In this document: positions 33,027 to 42,024 of the stretch, one piece after another
Layout of the letters: each line of letters starts with the position of its first letter
Numbering within the stretch: position 1 is the first letter of the stretch
Source: Vibrio maritimus
GTDB lineage: Bacteria; Pseudomonadota; Gammaproteobacteria; Enterobacterales; Vibrionaceae
Length of the DNA stretch: 64,000 nucleotides
Reading direction: 5' to 3'
Assembly (NCBI RefSeq): GCF_021441885.1
Contig: NZ_CP090438.1
Location: forward strand, 1,488,001-1,552,000
Program-made: the position numbers and the translations under genes
Notes under the pieces: model-generated
Database searches by the model: none
The model's input: only the letters and a program-made list of their open reading frames with translations
Told to the model about the DNA's origin: nothing

Positions 33027-34496
33027 TTAGGCTGCGATCTCGTGCTCTTTGTCTTTATATTGCTTTGCTATGTCGATGAATTGTTGTTCAACAGCCAAAA
33101 ACGCATCAACAACTTCAGGGTCGAAATGCTGCCCGCGTCCTTCGACGATGATTGCTTTGGCCTTGTCGTGACTAAAGGCGGGTTTATAGACGCGTTTCGA
33201 AATAAGAGCATCATAGACATCTGCCAATGCCATTAATCGTCCTGACAAAGGAATATCGTCTTTGGCCAGCCCTTTAGGATAGCCACTGCCGTCCCACTTT
33301 TCATGATGGGTCAGAGAAATTTCTTTCGCTACTCGCAGGAAGGAGCTGCTGCCAAGTTGCTGCTCAGCGATGGAGAGCGCTTCCGCGCCGATCACTGGGT
33401 GCGATTTCATGATGTCGAACTCCTCATCAGTCAGTTTTCCTGGTTTGAGTAGAACATCATCAGGGACACCAACCTTTCCAATATCGTGCAATGGAGCCGA
33501 CTTATAGAGAAGATCTATATAGCTAGGTGAAAGCAGGGTGCTGTGCTTCGGGTGCGCTGAGAGCTTGACCGCTAACGCCTTAACATATTCTTGTGTGCGT
33601 AGAATATGCGCCCCGGTTTCGTTGTCGCGAGACTCCGCAAGTGCCGATAAGCTAACAATCGCCACATCGCGAGTGACAGCCACTTCATCTTGGCTATCTT
33701 GTAGGGTATCGATCATCGCATTGGTCATCCGAGCCACAGCACCAAACTCATCGTTATTGTAGATCGGCAACCTAGTGTCTATGTGACCAGCGGCAACTTT
33801 CTTAAGCGCAGCTTCTTGGTCCGCTAGGATGCGCTTCATTAATTGGCTCCACAGTTTCATGATGTAAATAGAGTAGCCAATGAGCACGGAAGCAATGTAG
33901 GCGAATTCTTTGATTATGCTGATCTTGCCACTGCCGTCGAGTACACGCTCTGGATTGTGCTCCAACCAGAATACGTCTTTTAAAGCGACCATGCTTAAGG
34001 TAATAGTTAGAGTCACTAGCAGCACCAAAACAAGCGCGATAGCCTGTCCCATCATTGACTGACGTTCATTGGTTTGTAATGTGATAGGAGATGAATCCTG
34101 ATCGAATTGTTCGACGTTCTCTAACTGCGCTCGAAGGTTGAGAATAAACCCAGTGAGAAACCCGAACATGGTCAAACCAAACACGACCTTGAGGTTACTA
34201 TCGATCGGAAACTCATAACTGAGGGAATAAAACATCGCTAGAGGAATGCTCGCTATCAGGAACAAACCAGCATCCAACTTAGCGAGGTTTGAAAAGCCTA
34301 GATACTCTAATCTCGAAGAGATTATGTGTCGCGCCGCGAATAACACAGTAAAAGTAATTCCAGTATGTATTGAGACTTCTGAAAGTGTCAGCGTCTCTAA
34401 CATAGGGCACACGCGCCCGCCATAAATGCCAAACAAAGTGCCAGCTAACAGGTAGAGCCAAAAGGTGAAGGAAAGGTCGTATCGTGGAGTATTCAT
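33027..34496 (-). CDS. Membrane HD-GYP phosphodiesterase with HAMP domain
   Basis: A 489-residue signalling protein. Six or so N-terminal hydrophobic segments (residues ~1-215) form a membrane sensor, a HAMP linker follows (~220-275), then an HD-GYP domain (~285-475). Catalytic motifs are intact: HDIGKVGVPD, SHPVIGAE, HHEKWDGSGYP and DVYDALISKR. Such enzymes break down cyclic-di-GMP to GMP. It stands between the purine operon and panE. Signal unknown. Confidence 0.9.
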   Translation of the reverse strand: MNTPRYDLSFTFWLYLLAGTLFGIYGGRVCPMLETLTLSEVSIHTGITFTVLFAARHIISSRLEYLGFSNLAKLDAGLFLIASIPLAMFYSLSYEFPIDSNLKVVFGLTMFGFLTGFILNLRAQLENVEQFDQDSSPITLQTNERQSMMGQAIALVLVLLVTLTITLSMVALKDVFWLEHNPERVLDGSGKISIIKEFAYIASVLIGYSIYIMKLWSQLMKRILADQEAALKKVAAGHIDTRLPIYNNDEFGAVARMTNAMIDTLQDSQDEVAVTRDVAIVSLSALAESRDNETGAHILRTQEYVKALAVKLSAHPKHSTLLSPSYIDLLYKSAPLHDIGKVGVPDDVLLKPGKLTDEEFDIMKSHPVIGAEALSIAEQQLGSSSFLRVAKEISLTHHEKWDGSGYPKGLAKDDIPLSGRLMALADVYDALISKRVYKPAFSHDKAKAIIVEGRGQHFDPEVVDAFLAVEQQFIDIAKQYKDKEHEIAA

Positions 34497-34640
34497 TAAC
34501 GCGCTTTTATAAAGTCCATTTTGAGGCGAATATCAATAACACAAAATTTAACAATTAGTAAGCGGAGTGGTCACAACCCATTGAATTTTTGGAGACTAAA
34601 CAATCCATTGGGTTTGAGATTAAAAGGTGGGGATACAATG

Positions 34641-34663
34641 AAAAGCGACCCACGTAGGGTCGC
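34641..34663 (-). terminator. Terminator after the ketopantoate reductase-like gene
   Basis: GCGACCC and GGGTCGC flank ACGTA (34645-34663), with four A bases on the plus strand at 34641-34644 giving TTTT on the minus strand. It follows the stop of the gene ending at 34672. Confidence 0.8.
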
Positions 34664-34671
34664 AGAGTAGA

Positions 34672-35604
34672 TTAAACGCTCTTGATTTGTTTATTAATGA
34701 AGCACAGTTGCTCGTAAAGCGCTGTTGTTTTTGGCATCGTGACGCCATGACTAGCGGCTAAATCAATGGCGTTTTTGTACATATATTGAATCTCAAGCTC
34801 TCGATTATTGCGCCTATCTAGCAGCATACTGGTCAAGTAGGGTTTCATTTTAGCGGTGTTGCTAAGCATGGTGTCAATGAGTGACATCGGGATCTCTGTG
34901 TCAGTCGTTTGGGCGGCATGCTGAACTTCGATCATGATGGCCTTTGATAAATCTACTAACTCAGCGCAATCCATCATTGTTGCAGTATCTGAATCCAGAA
35001 CTGCAGACAATCCGTTGAATGGCACGTTCCAAAGCAATTTTTTCCAACGCGCATCGATGATTTTGGGGTCTACATCGACTTCGACGCCACTTTGGGTCAA
35101 ATCACTTGCGAATGCGCGTAATGCGTCGATTCCACTTTGGCCGTATACGCCAATAGTAATGCGTCCGTAATCAATGTGGTCAATATGTCCAGGGCCCACC
35201 TTGTTCGAGCAAATAAAACACAAACCACCACCAACGAAAGGCAGGTCGAACGCCTCTGCTATCTCTTGTTCTGCACCGATTCCGTTTTGGAGCAGCATGA
35301 CTAATGTGTTTGGTTTTAGCAATGGTTGAATGAGGCTTTCGAGTAGATGATTCTGGGTAGTTTTGAGCGCGACGAGTACGACGTCTGCTTTTGGCATGTC
35401 AGTCGGCGTGCTGTATGCGTTGAGGTCACATGAAGGAATAGAAAAATCGCCATAGTGCGAGTCGACACGTAAACCGTTATTAACAACATGTTGGTAGTCA
35501 CTGTTTAATAGGAAGTGGACGTCATGACCTCCATGATGGAGTCTTGCACCGTAGTAACCTCCAATCGCGCCTGTTCCAATTACTGCGAATACCTTTTTGC
35601 TCAT
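34672..35604 (-). CDS. 2-dehydropantoate 2-reductase family protein
   Basis: A 310-residue ApbA/PanE-type reductase. GTGAIGGYYGARL near residue 10 is the NADP-binding motif. DARWKKLLWNVPFNGLSAV, about residues 190-208, carries the catalytic lysine. The canonical product is pantoate for coenzyme A synthesis, but paralogues of this family are common and some act on other 2-oxo acids. It is divergent from a DMT-type protein. The panE name is withheld because a paralogue is possible. Confidence 0.82.
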   Translation of the reverse strand: MSKKVFAVIGTGAIGGYYGARLHHGGHDVHFLLNSDYQHVVNNGLRVDSHYGDFSIPSCDLNAYSTPTDMPKADVVLVALKTTQNHLLESLIQPLLKPNTLVMLLQNGIGAEQEIAEAFDLPFVGGGLCFICSNKVGPGHIDHIDYGRITIGVYGQSGIDALRAFASDLTQSGVEVDVDPKIIDARWKKLLWNVPFNGLSAVLDSDTATMMDCAELVDLSKAIMIEVQHAAQTTDTEIPMSLIDTMLSNTAKMKPYLTSMLLDRRNNRELEIQYMYKNAIDLAASHGVTMPKTTALYEQLCFINKQIKSV

Positions 35605-35705
35605 GTCCTGTCCCTATTTCTAATATGTACTCGTATTACTGTACAGGAAAATAGTTGGGAATGAAGTGCTACGCTTGAATGAGTGCAGCAATAAGGAAAT
35701 AAACA

Positions 35706-36176
35706 GTGGCGAATTTTACGGGCGTGATTTTGGTGTTGCTCAGTGTCATAGTCGGCACCACGTTAGCTTCACAGGCAGGCGTTAATGCACAGCTTAGAAC
35801 AGGGCTAAGTTCTCCACTTCAGGCAGCGTTTATTTCGTTTGTGATTGGGACCATAGTACTCGGTACATTAGTCGTGCTGGAAGGAAAGCCTTGGTTTCCG
35901 ACAGGAAGTTTAAAGAATCTTCCTTGGTGGGCGTGGTTGGGTGGTTTTTTAGGGGCCTTTAATATTGCGATGTCGATCTATCTAGCACCTAAGTTAGGGG
36001 CTTTAGCGCTTGCGATCTCGATTGTTTGTGGGCAGGTCATCGCGTCTCTTTTTTACGATCAGTACGGTCTTTTGGGCTACCCTAAGATCGAACTATCGCC
36101 CCACCGGATTGGAGGGGCGATCTTGATAGTGATCGGCGTGATTCTTGTCGCTAATCACCCTAGCAAAGGTAATTGA
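35706..36176 (+). CDS. YdcZ-like (DUF606) small DMT transporter
   Basis: A 156-residue membrane protein with five hydrophobic segments. SQAGVNAQLRTGLSSPLQAAFISF and PWWAWLGGFLGAFNI are family hallmarks of DUF606 (YdcZ). It starts with GTG, with AAGGAAA upstream. The family is thought to contain small exporters that dimerise; substrate unknown. It is divergent from the ApbA/PanE-like gene. Confidence 0.82.
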   Translation: MANFTGVILVLLSVIVGTTLASQAGVNAQLRTGLSSPLQAAFISFVIGTIVLGTLVVLEGKPWFPTGSLKNLPWWAWLGGFLGAFNIAMSIYLAPKLGALALAISIVCGQVIASLFYDQYGLLGYPKIELSPHRIGGAILIVIGVILVANHPSKGN

Positions 36177-36189
36177 CTCTTGAGTCAGA

Positions 36190-36552
36190 TTAGCCTGCAA
36201 TTGCTACGCGTTTAATGTCCAGCTTGGTGTCTTCGAATGTGTCTTTATCGACCTTACCAGAGATAATCACTGTATCGGTTGGAGACACTTCAACACCACG
36301 CCAGTCTTCGTTCTCGACCTCGATAACAATAGTGTTTTGACCGTCAGTGAATTGGTACTTTTCATCACCAAGCGAGTGGGTAATGTTGCCAGTGATTTGG
36401 ACTGCCGTGTCGTCTTTTGCTTCCAACGCTTGTGCAACAGTCGTTTGTGCACCAAGTGTAGGACCGTTAAAACCGCCTTGAGCAGGCATTGATTTAGCTG
36501 CTGCGAAACCAGACGTTAGGATTAGTGCTGTAGCGATGATAACTTTTTTCAT
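36190..36552 (-). CDS. YgiW/YdeI-type periplasmic stress protein (BOF domain)
   Basis: A 120-residue protein with a signal peptide (MKKVIIATALILTSGFAAA) and a bacterial OB-fold (BOF) domain: VQITGNITHSLGDEKYQFTD and ISGKVDKD. Family members tolerate oxidative or metal stress in the periplasm. It is convergent with the YdcZ-like gene, separated by only 13 bases. Confidence 0.85.
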   Translation of the reverse strand: MKKVIIATALILTSGFAAAKSMPAQGGFNGPTLGAQTTVAQALEAKDDTAVQITGNITHSLGDEKYQFTDGQNTIVIEVENEDWRGVEVSPTDTVIISGKVDKDTFEDTKLDIKRVAIAG

Positions 36553-36742
36553 AATAACCTCGATTTAGACATCTTTGTTTAGTTGACGATGTCAGTATGC
36601 ATCCGTCTAGATTAACTAACCTTGAAATGAATATTCAGAATTCGTTCATGTTTGAAAAAAGTTTGTCTGCTACTGCTTGAGCTATGTACTCGACTGATGA
36701 CAAGTAAAACCCTTGTATGCTTGGAGTGACCGCTAGAAACTC

Positions 36743-36768
36743 GCTCTGTCTACTTAGTGCGACAGAGC
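36743..36768. other. Hairpin in spacer between XRE and YgiW-like genes
   Basis: GCTCTGTC and GACAGAGC form an 8-base stem around a 10-base loop in the 290-base spacer. There is no T tract; its role is unclear. Confidence 0.35.
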
Positions 36769-36842
36769 ATTGATGAAAACGTTATGATGCTGAAAGGCGT
36801 TTGCCAATAAAGGTGGCAATATGGCTTTTTTTAATCAGGGTG

Positions 36843-37514
36843 TTACCACTCTTTTGCGGGTTGAGTAAACACTTTCTTATAGGATGGCTCCAGATAGTAA
36901 CCACCTATTACCTTAAATACATAGTCGCTATCAACGATGGGTACGTAAGTCACTTTACCTTGAAATATCATATTGACTGCCCAAGAGTCATCATCCAAAT
37001 GCGCTAGTTCGCCCATTGCTTTAATTTGTTTGTTGCTATCAAAGAGAGCGACTTCAGTTGTTTCCCTGCAAAGAGTAGTGGTTGTATCACATATCATCAG
37101 CATACCTTCTTTGTATGCGTAGTAAGGTTTGTCGATCTCAATAGCTACTCTATCTTCGTAGGTATAGTGTCCACTAATCGCCACAGATTTAGGTGGGTCA
37201 TAAACCTCACCTGATAGTTTATGGGTAACTTGAATCACAGCAGGCGCAGGGATGATTCTTCCCTGATACCCCATCATCGCTAAGTCTTCATCGAAGAAGG
37301 TGGGTTCTTGGTTTACCAATCGCGCGAATTTAGCGATGAAAGATACATTTAGTGGCACTGAGCCCCTAAGGTATTGCGAAAAAGCGGATTGATTCATCCC
37401 AAGGGCTTCAGCTGCTTTAGCTTGGGACATGCCTGTAGCTTGCTTATAATCATCCCATGATGACCTGATCTTTTGTAAAACGACGGGATCGTAGTGCGCT
37501 GCTTTGCGTCCCAT
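36843..37514 (-). CDS. XRE-family regulator with S24/LexA-like C-terminal domain
   Basis: A 223-residue protein. Residues ~15-75 form an XRE helix-turn-helix (GMSQAKAAEALGMNQSAFSQYLRG). The rest resembles the S24/CI-type dimerisation domain (ISGHYTYEDRVAIEID, then VAIFD-like VALFDSNKQIKAMGEL). A clear catalytic Ser-Lys pair for self-cleavage was not identified. It may be a phage-type or stand-alone repressor. Two direct repeats (ACTAATATT) lie upstream of its start and may be its operator. Confidence 0.7.
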   Translation of the reverse strand: MGRKAAHYDPVVLQKIRSSWDDYKQATGMSQAKAAEALGMNQSAFSQYLRGSVPLNVSFIAKFARLVNQEPTFFDEDLAMMGYQGRIIPAPAVIQVTHKLSGEVYDPPKSVAISGHYTYEDRVAIEIDKPYYAYKEGMLMICDTTTTLCRETTEVALFDSNKQIKAMGELAHLDDDSWAVNMIFQGKVTYVPIVDSDYVFKVIGGYYLEPSYKKVFTQPAKEW

Positions 37515-37939
37515 ATCAAATAGCCTTCTGATAGCTGTTATAAGTAGAATAAAGTACCAATACTAATATTCACTTAAAGCGAAGTCTATTGTATTACTAA
37601 TATTTATGGATAGCTTGAGGTGGAATTGAAGATTTACTCAGGTCTTACTCCTTCTAGGGTGCTGATGAAGCGATTTACAGAGGTAAACTGTAAGAATAAA
37701 AATGACAGTTGTGTTTGGGATTCTTCAGTTTTTCGTCGCAGAAAAGAGCCCCTGATACCAAACTGTCAGAAAAATATCAGGGATGCAGAATACCTGCTAA
37801 TACGCTGAAATCGTGGCGGATTCAGCGCTTTCTGTAAGCAACTGATGTCAATATACTTAATGGAATTTGTTTTGTTAAAGCAGTATTACTGCTGATTAGT
37901 GTTGATTTGGTTTTTATCGGCAGTTAGTTACTCATAAGT
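37515..37939. other. AT-rich region upstream of the XRE gene
   Basis: About 425 bases, AT-rich. TACTAATATT occurs at 37561-37570 and again within GTATTACTAATATT at 37591-37604, and a related AGTATTACTGCTGATTAG occurs at 37882. A 62-codon plus-strand frame at 37620 lacks support. The direct repeats sit where an autoregulatory operator would be expected. Confidence 0.4.
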
Positions 37940-38047
37940 TTACTTGCATATCTCTATGTCATTATCTGTTAGCGCAACCAATTTGATGATCACCAACGCT
38001 ACAATCAGGTAGGGTAAGCATAGCGTATTGATTAATAGATGTTTCAT
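37940..38047 (-). CDS. Very small putative membrane protein (35 aa)
   Basis: A 35-codon frame starting at ATG 38047. A hydrophobic helix (LCLPYLIVALVIIKLVAL) follows a short KH-containing N-terminus, and the tail is acidic. It has the shape of a small inner-membrane protein. The ribosome site is weak, and the length allows chance. No family recognised. Confidence 0.3.
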   Translation of the reverse strand: MKHLLINTLCLPYLIVALVIIKLVALTDNDIEICK

Positions 38048-38106
38048 GGGAGAGCCCTGATGAAATGCCGCTTCCATGCGGCTGTGCTAAAACTATTGAT
38101 AAACGG

Positions 38107-38778
38107 TTAACCTTGAGGTTGGTAATCACTGATTCGGAACACTTCTTCTGGGGTTACCTCATTTGGTCCTGACGAGCGGAAGAAGTAGTTACCACGTACC
38201 ATTCTTAGCCCGTCCAGGCGTTCGATGTAGTCTGTACGTACGAATGCATTTTCAGTGACAAGCTCGAGAACTTCATCCCATGAGATTCGAGTTTGAATGT
38301 ATTCTCTTGCTTCACTATCCCATAGGCTGTAAAAACCGTCGTGGTGCATATCAATTCGTTTTTTGTGCCCATTTGAATCGATATAAATGTTTACGTACCA
38401 GCCCGATGAGGCGTAAGGGTGACACTCTGCCGGTTTCGCTACATCACAATTTTGTACTCGATAAACTGGCTCATTCATTTCTCTTACGAGGATTTCTTCG
38501 ACTTCATAGCTAGGTACGTAGATGTAAACAGGCTTTCCAAACACTGATTCACCGAAGCCATCTGTTCGCTCTGCAGGAACTTGGAAGTAGAACACGCCAT
38601 CCTCATTCGTATGGTTGGTATCGGTATTGATTACGTAGGCTGGATCCACCATTGCTTCTGGAGCTGGTGAGATGCCTGGCATATCAGGTGGGATAATGTT
38701 TCCATTCTCGTCAGTCTTACAGCCAGTTAATACCACTGCTGCAATTGCAGTAGCTAAGATGGTTTTTAAGTTAACCAC
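38107..38778 (-). CDS. Putative lipoprotein, unknown function
   Basis: A 223-residue protein beginning with a lipoprotein signal peptide: hydrophobic segment ATAIAAVVLTGC with the lipobox LTGC, cysteine at residue 20. The mature part is rich in aromatic and acidic residues and has a few cysteines. I do not recognise a family. It should be attached to the outer or inner membrane. It is one of several minus-strand genes for exported proteins downstream of the REP-like repeat. Confidence 0.65.
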   Translation of the reverse strand: MVNLKTILATAIAAVVLTGCKTDENGNIIPPDMPGISPAPEAMVDPAYVINTDTNHTNEDGVFYFQVPAERTDGFGESVFGKPVYIYVPSYEVEEILVREMNEPVYRVQNCDVAKPAECHPYASSGWYVNIYIDSNGHKKRIDMHHDGFYSLWDSEAREYIQTRISWDEVLELVTENAFVRTDYIERLDGLRMVRGNYFFRSSGPNEVTPEEVFRISDYQPQG

Positions 38779-38946
38779 AAAAAATTACCTCTAGTGTTAT
38801 GAAAAATATCGCTACGTATAGCATCTGTGCCTACATATAAGTTGTTGTATTACCGAATATTTGGTCGGTAACAAGGAAGTTCATAGTTGGTTCTTATTTT
38901 TCTTTGATAATCGCTGCCGCATATGCTCGGGTTTCTGTTTCCACAA

Positions 38947-39306
38947 TTACACCCAATAAGTGCTTTTAAGTAATTCGGTTAGTTTTTTGCAACCATACTC
39001 TGACAGCAGGTCATTCTGTGGTGACGTTTTTAGTTGGCTCAACGTAAGCCTGTTAGCCTCGAGCCATTTGTTTGTTGAGTCCGCGTTACCATGGGCATTA
39101 ACGAGTTGCCAGATTTTCCAATCTATGAACGCGGCGAACTCGTCTTGACCTATTAAACGTTCGTTAATCGCTAGGCACATCGCCGCGTAATGCGGATGCC
39201 TTATTGTTTTTTCGGCCTTTGAGTTTTGATTCAGGAACTCATCGTAACTTGGTGAAGCTGTTGCAAATATTGGTATTAGTAATACTGCTAGTAATGGCTT
39301 TATCAT
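38947..39306 (-). CDS. Small secreted hypothetical protein
   Basis: A 119-residue protein with a short signal peptide (MIKPLLAVLLIPIFATAS). Two cysteines (in AAMCLA and YGCKKL) could form a disulfide in the periplasm. No family is recognised. It is next to the lipoprotein gene and may belong with it. Confidence 0.6.
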   Translation of the reverse strand: MIKPLLAVLLIPIFATASPSYDEFLNQNSKAEKTIRHPHYAAMCLAINERLIGQDEFAAFIDWKIWQLVNAHGNADSTNKWLEANRLTLSQLKTSPQNDLLSEYGCKKLTELLKSTYWV

Positions 39307-39591
39307 TAGTGTTTTAACCTGAGTTCAGTGTGCCGCTCAAAATGGTTTTGGATTGGAAACAGTTTACTTATGGTTTGTTATTGTATTTCAAATAGTATTA
39401 CTACTAATTGTTGGCGCAAAGACTACCATACGTTTGTCGATGGTGAACACATTCTAAATGTAACGAGTTATCTCATGCGTGATTGGCTAATATGATTCGG
39501 GTTGTTTAGTGGGTGTTTTTAGAAGACCCAAGTTTACGTAGGTAAGCTTCTGGTGGGTAGACGATAATTGGAGAAATTATGAACTCTACAA

Positions 39592-39691
39592 CGTCGTCAT
39601 TCCACTGGCGATGCGCTTACACAGGCAGGAATCTTCTTGAGGCTTGGTGCGTGTGTTGAGTAGATCTCTGCCTGCGCAGAGATGACGACTA
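39592..39691. repeat. Dispersed REP-like repeat, copy 1
   Basis: A ~100-base segment with a terminal hairpin: GATCTCTGC-CTGC-GCAGAGATGACGA (39664-39689), and a left part CGTCATTCC...GGAATCTT. The same layout with compensating changes occurs at 46096-46222. It lies in the 480-base spacer between a secreted protein gene and guaD, which otherwise holds nothing recognisable. Confidence 0.6.
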
Positions 39692-39785
39692 TTTTGAATG
39701 TGAGGAACTTACAACTCGCGTCATTTCTGCACAGGCGCACGGCTAGTGGGGTGATAATTGTTTGATGTAATACAGTTGACTAACC

Positions 39786-41120
39786 CTAACTCACCATTCT
39801 CTTATCACGTTCACCTTTTGCATCATAAGCTAAGTCACCATAGATATAAGTTTCACAAACCGTTCGGTCATCTCCGAGGCTCATTAACACAAACAGCTTT
39901 TCTTCAAGCGTTGTTGCTTGATTCATTCTAAAGCGCATTAGCTGCGTCGCGTGCAGATCCAGAACCACAAAGTCAGCTTCTTTGCCTATTTCTAGGTTGC
40001 CGATTTTATCTTCTAAGTGCAGAGCTTTTGCACCGCCCAGTGTGGCAAGAAACAGCGATTTGATCGGGTGCAGCTTTTCTTGTTGTAGTTGCATGATCTT
40101 ATACGCCTCACTCATGGTCTGTAGTATGGAGAAACTGGTGCCTGCTCCTACATCCGTACCCATGCCAACCCTTATGCCCTTATCTTCCATCTTGTTGAGC
40201 TTAAACAAGCCAGAACCTAGGAATAGGTTAGAGGTTGGACAAAAAGCAATGGCGGATTCGGTATCCGCTAGACGTTGACATTCGCAATCTGAAAGATGAA
40301 TACCATGGGCGAATACCGAGCGCTTGTGAAGCAAGCCGTAGTGGTCGTAGACATCTAAATAGCTTTCTCGCTCTGGAAATAGGTCCAGTACCCATTCGAT
40401 CTCTTTCTTGTTTTCTGAGAGGTGAGTGTGCATATAGACGTCAGGGTATTCTTCAAGCAGCTTTCCGACTATAGCGAGTTGCTCGGGTGTGCTAGTAGGA
40501 GCAAACCGCGGTGTGACAGCGTAATGTAGGCGTCCGCGATTGTGCCACTTCTCGATGAGTTCTTTTGAAGCCTGGTAGCCAGATTCTGGTGTATCAGTAA
40601 GGTAATCCGGAGCATTGCGGTCCATTAACACCTTACCGCAAATCATTCGCAGGTTTCGACGTTCGGCTTCGCCAAAGAAGACATCGACCGACTCCTTGTG
40701 CACGGTACCAAACACCAGCGCGGTTGTTGTACCGTTGCTGGCAAGTTCATCTAGAAACAGCTTCGCCACCTTAAGTGCATAGATAGGGTTTTGAAAGCGT
40801 CGCTCTTCGGGGAAGGTATAGTTTTCCAGCCAATCAAGAAGCTGCTCCCCATAAGAGGCAATCATGCCTGTCTGAGGGTAGTGGATATGAGTATCGATAA
40901 AGCCGGAGGTGATGAGCTTATCTTTATAAGTCTTAATCTTCATTGGCTTTGTGTGTCTGGCCAATATATCGGTTGCGCTGCCGATGTCGACGATGTGACC
41001 ATTTTCCACCACGATCATGCCGTCTTCAAAAAATTGATATGAGTTCTCTAGACCCACATCTTTGGGGTCAGCAATGCTATGTAAAATGCTGGCACGGTAG
41101 GCCTTGCGTTGTGTTGTCAT
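39786..41120 (-). CDS. guaD: Guanine deaminase
   Basis: A 444-residue amidohydrolase. SGFIDTHIHYPQTGMIASYG, about residues 72-91, holds the HxH metal motif and the guanine deaminase-specific PQ. Later come MHTHLSENKKE, SVFAHGIHLSD and the NLFLGSG/GMGTDVGAGTSFS segments. It converts guanine to xanthine. GGAAGTG lies upstream of the ATG. It is the last gene of xdhA-xdhB-xdhC-guaD on the minus strand. Confidence 0.94.
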   Translation of the reverse strand: MTTQRKAYRASILHSIADPKDVGLENSYQFFEDGMIVVENGHIVDIGSATDILARHTKPMKIKTYKDKLITSGFIDTHIHYPQTGMIASYGEQLLDWLENYTFPEERRFQNPIYALKVAKLFLDELASNGTTTALVFGTVHKESVDVFFGEAERRNLRMICGKVLMDRNAPDYLTDTPESGYQASKELIEKWHNRGRLHYAVTPRFAPTSTPEQLAIVGKLLEEYPDVYMHTHLSENKKEIEWVLDLFPERESYLDVYDHYGLLHKRSVFAHGIHLSDCECQRLADTESAIAFCPTSNLFLGSGLFKLNKMEDKGIRVGMGTDVGAGTSFSILQTMSEAYKIMQLQQEKLHPIKSLFLATLGGAKALHLEDKIGNLEIGKEADFVVLDLHATQLMRFRMNQATTLEEKLFVLMSLGDDRTVCETYIYGDLAYDAKGERDKRMVS

Positions 41121-41184
41121 GACACTTCCTTTCTCTGCCCGAATTCTTCAGGCAGTATTATTATTTTAATCCTTTAGCGGCCTT

Positions 41185-42012
41185 TTAGCCTGCTTGGTCG
41201 AGCTCTTGGCGAGAGTGCGCTGGGCGCTTTTGCTCTAACGGGTTGCCTTGGTAATGCGAAATCAGCTCACCCGCAACCGAGACAGCAATCTCTGCTGGGT
41301 GCTTGCCAGTGACCGCTCCAATACCTATCGGGCAGGTCATGGTGTTGATTTCATCTTGATTAAAGCCACGTTGTGCCAAACGGAAATCAAACTTCTTACG
41401 CTTGGTCAGTGATCCAATCATCCCAAAGTAGGCGCTGTCACCGCGTTTGATAATCGCTTTTGCCAGATCGAAATCGAGTTGGTGATTGTGAGTCATCACT
41501 AGGTAATAACTGTTTGGTGGCATTTGAGCGATTTCACCAACTGGGTCGTCACTCACAAGCTTGTTGACGCCTTGTGGCAAGGTTTCTGGGAATTCAGCCT
41601 CACGTTCATCAATCCACGTTACTCTGAAGGGCAGGGTAGCGACAATATGAACCAATGCTTTTGCCACATGACCTGCACCAAAAAGTACCAAATGCTTTTG
41701 CGAAGTGCCAATAGGTTCAAAGCTGAGCGTTGCCATACCACCACAGCATTGTCCTAATCGAGCACCCAAATTAAATCTTTCTACTTTTAGGCTTTGCTCT
41801 CCAGAAAGAAGCATTTCTCGAGCCATTTTAGAGGCGACATGTTCTAAATGGCCGCCTCCAATGGTCGCGAAGATGTTGTCTCGCGTTACCAGCATTTTTG
41901 TACCTGCATCTCGCGGCACGGAGCCGCGATCTTCAAGTACTGTCACCATGACACAAGGTTCGTGCTGTTCTTCGAGCCTAGCAAGCTCATGAATCCAGTT
42001 GTCCTTAAACAT
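41185..42012 (-). CDS. xdhC: Xanthine dehydrogenase accessory protein XdhC
   Basis: A 275-residue XdhC. CVMVTVLEDRGSVPRDAGTKM at the start, IGGGHLEH, QCCGGMATLSFE and the Rossmann part HLVLFGAGHVAKAL are characteristic. It inserts and sulfurates the molybdenum cofactor of XdhB. It follows xdhB by 12 bases with AGGAGGT as ribosome site and precedes guaD. Confidence 0.94.
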   Translation of the reverse strand: MFKDNWIHELARLEEQHEPCVMVTVLEDRGSVPRDAGTKMLVTRDNIFATIGGGHLEHVASKMAREMLLSGEQSLKVERFNLGARLGQCCGGMATLSFEPIGTSQKHLVLFGAGHVAKALVHIVATLPFRVTWIDEREAEFPETLPQGVNKLVSDDPVGEIAQMPPNSYYLVMTHNHQLDFDLAKAIIKRGDSAYFGMIGSLTKRKKFDFRLAQRGFNQDEINTMTCPIGIGAVTGKHPAEIAVSVAGELISHYQGNPLEQKRPAHSRQELDQAG

Positions 42013-42024
42013 AGTGACCTCCTG

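Noticed and set aside
37620..37808. Plus-strand 62-codon frame in an AT-rich spacer
   Set aside because: Composition is not protein-like and it has no clear ribosome site or recognisable motif.
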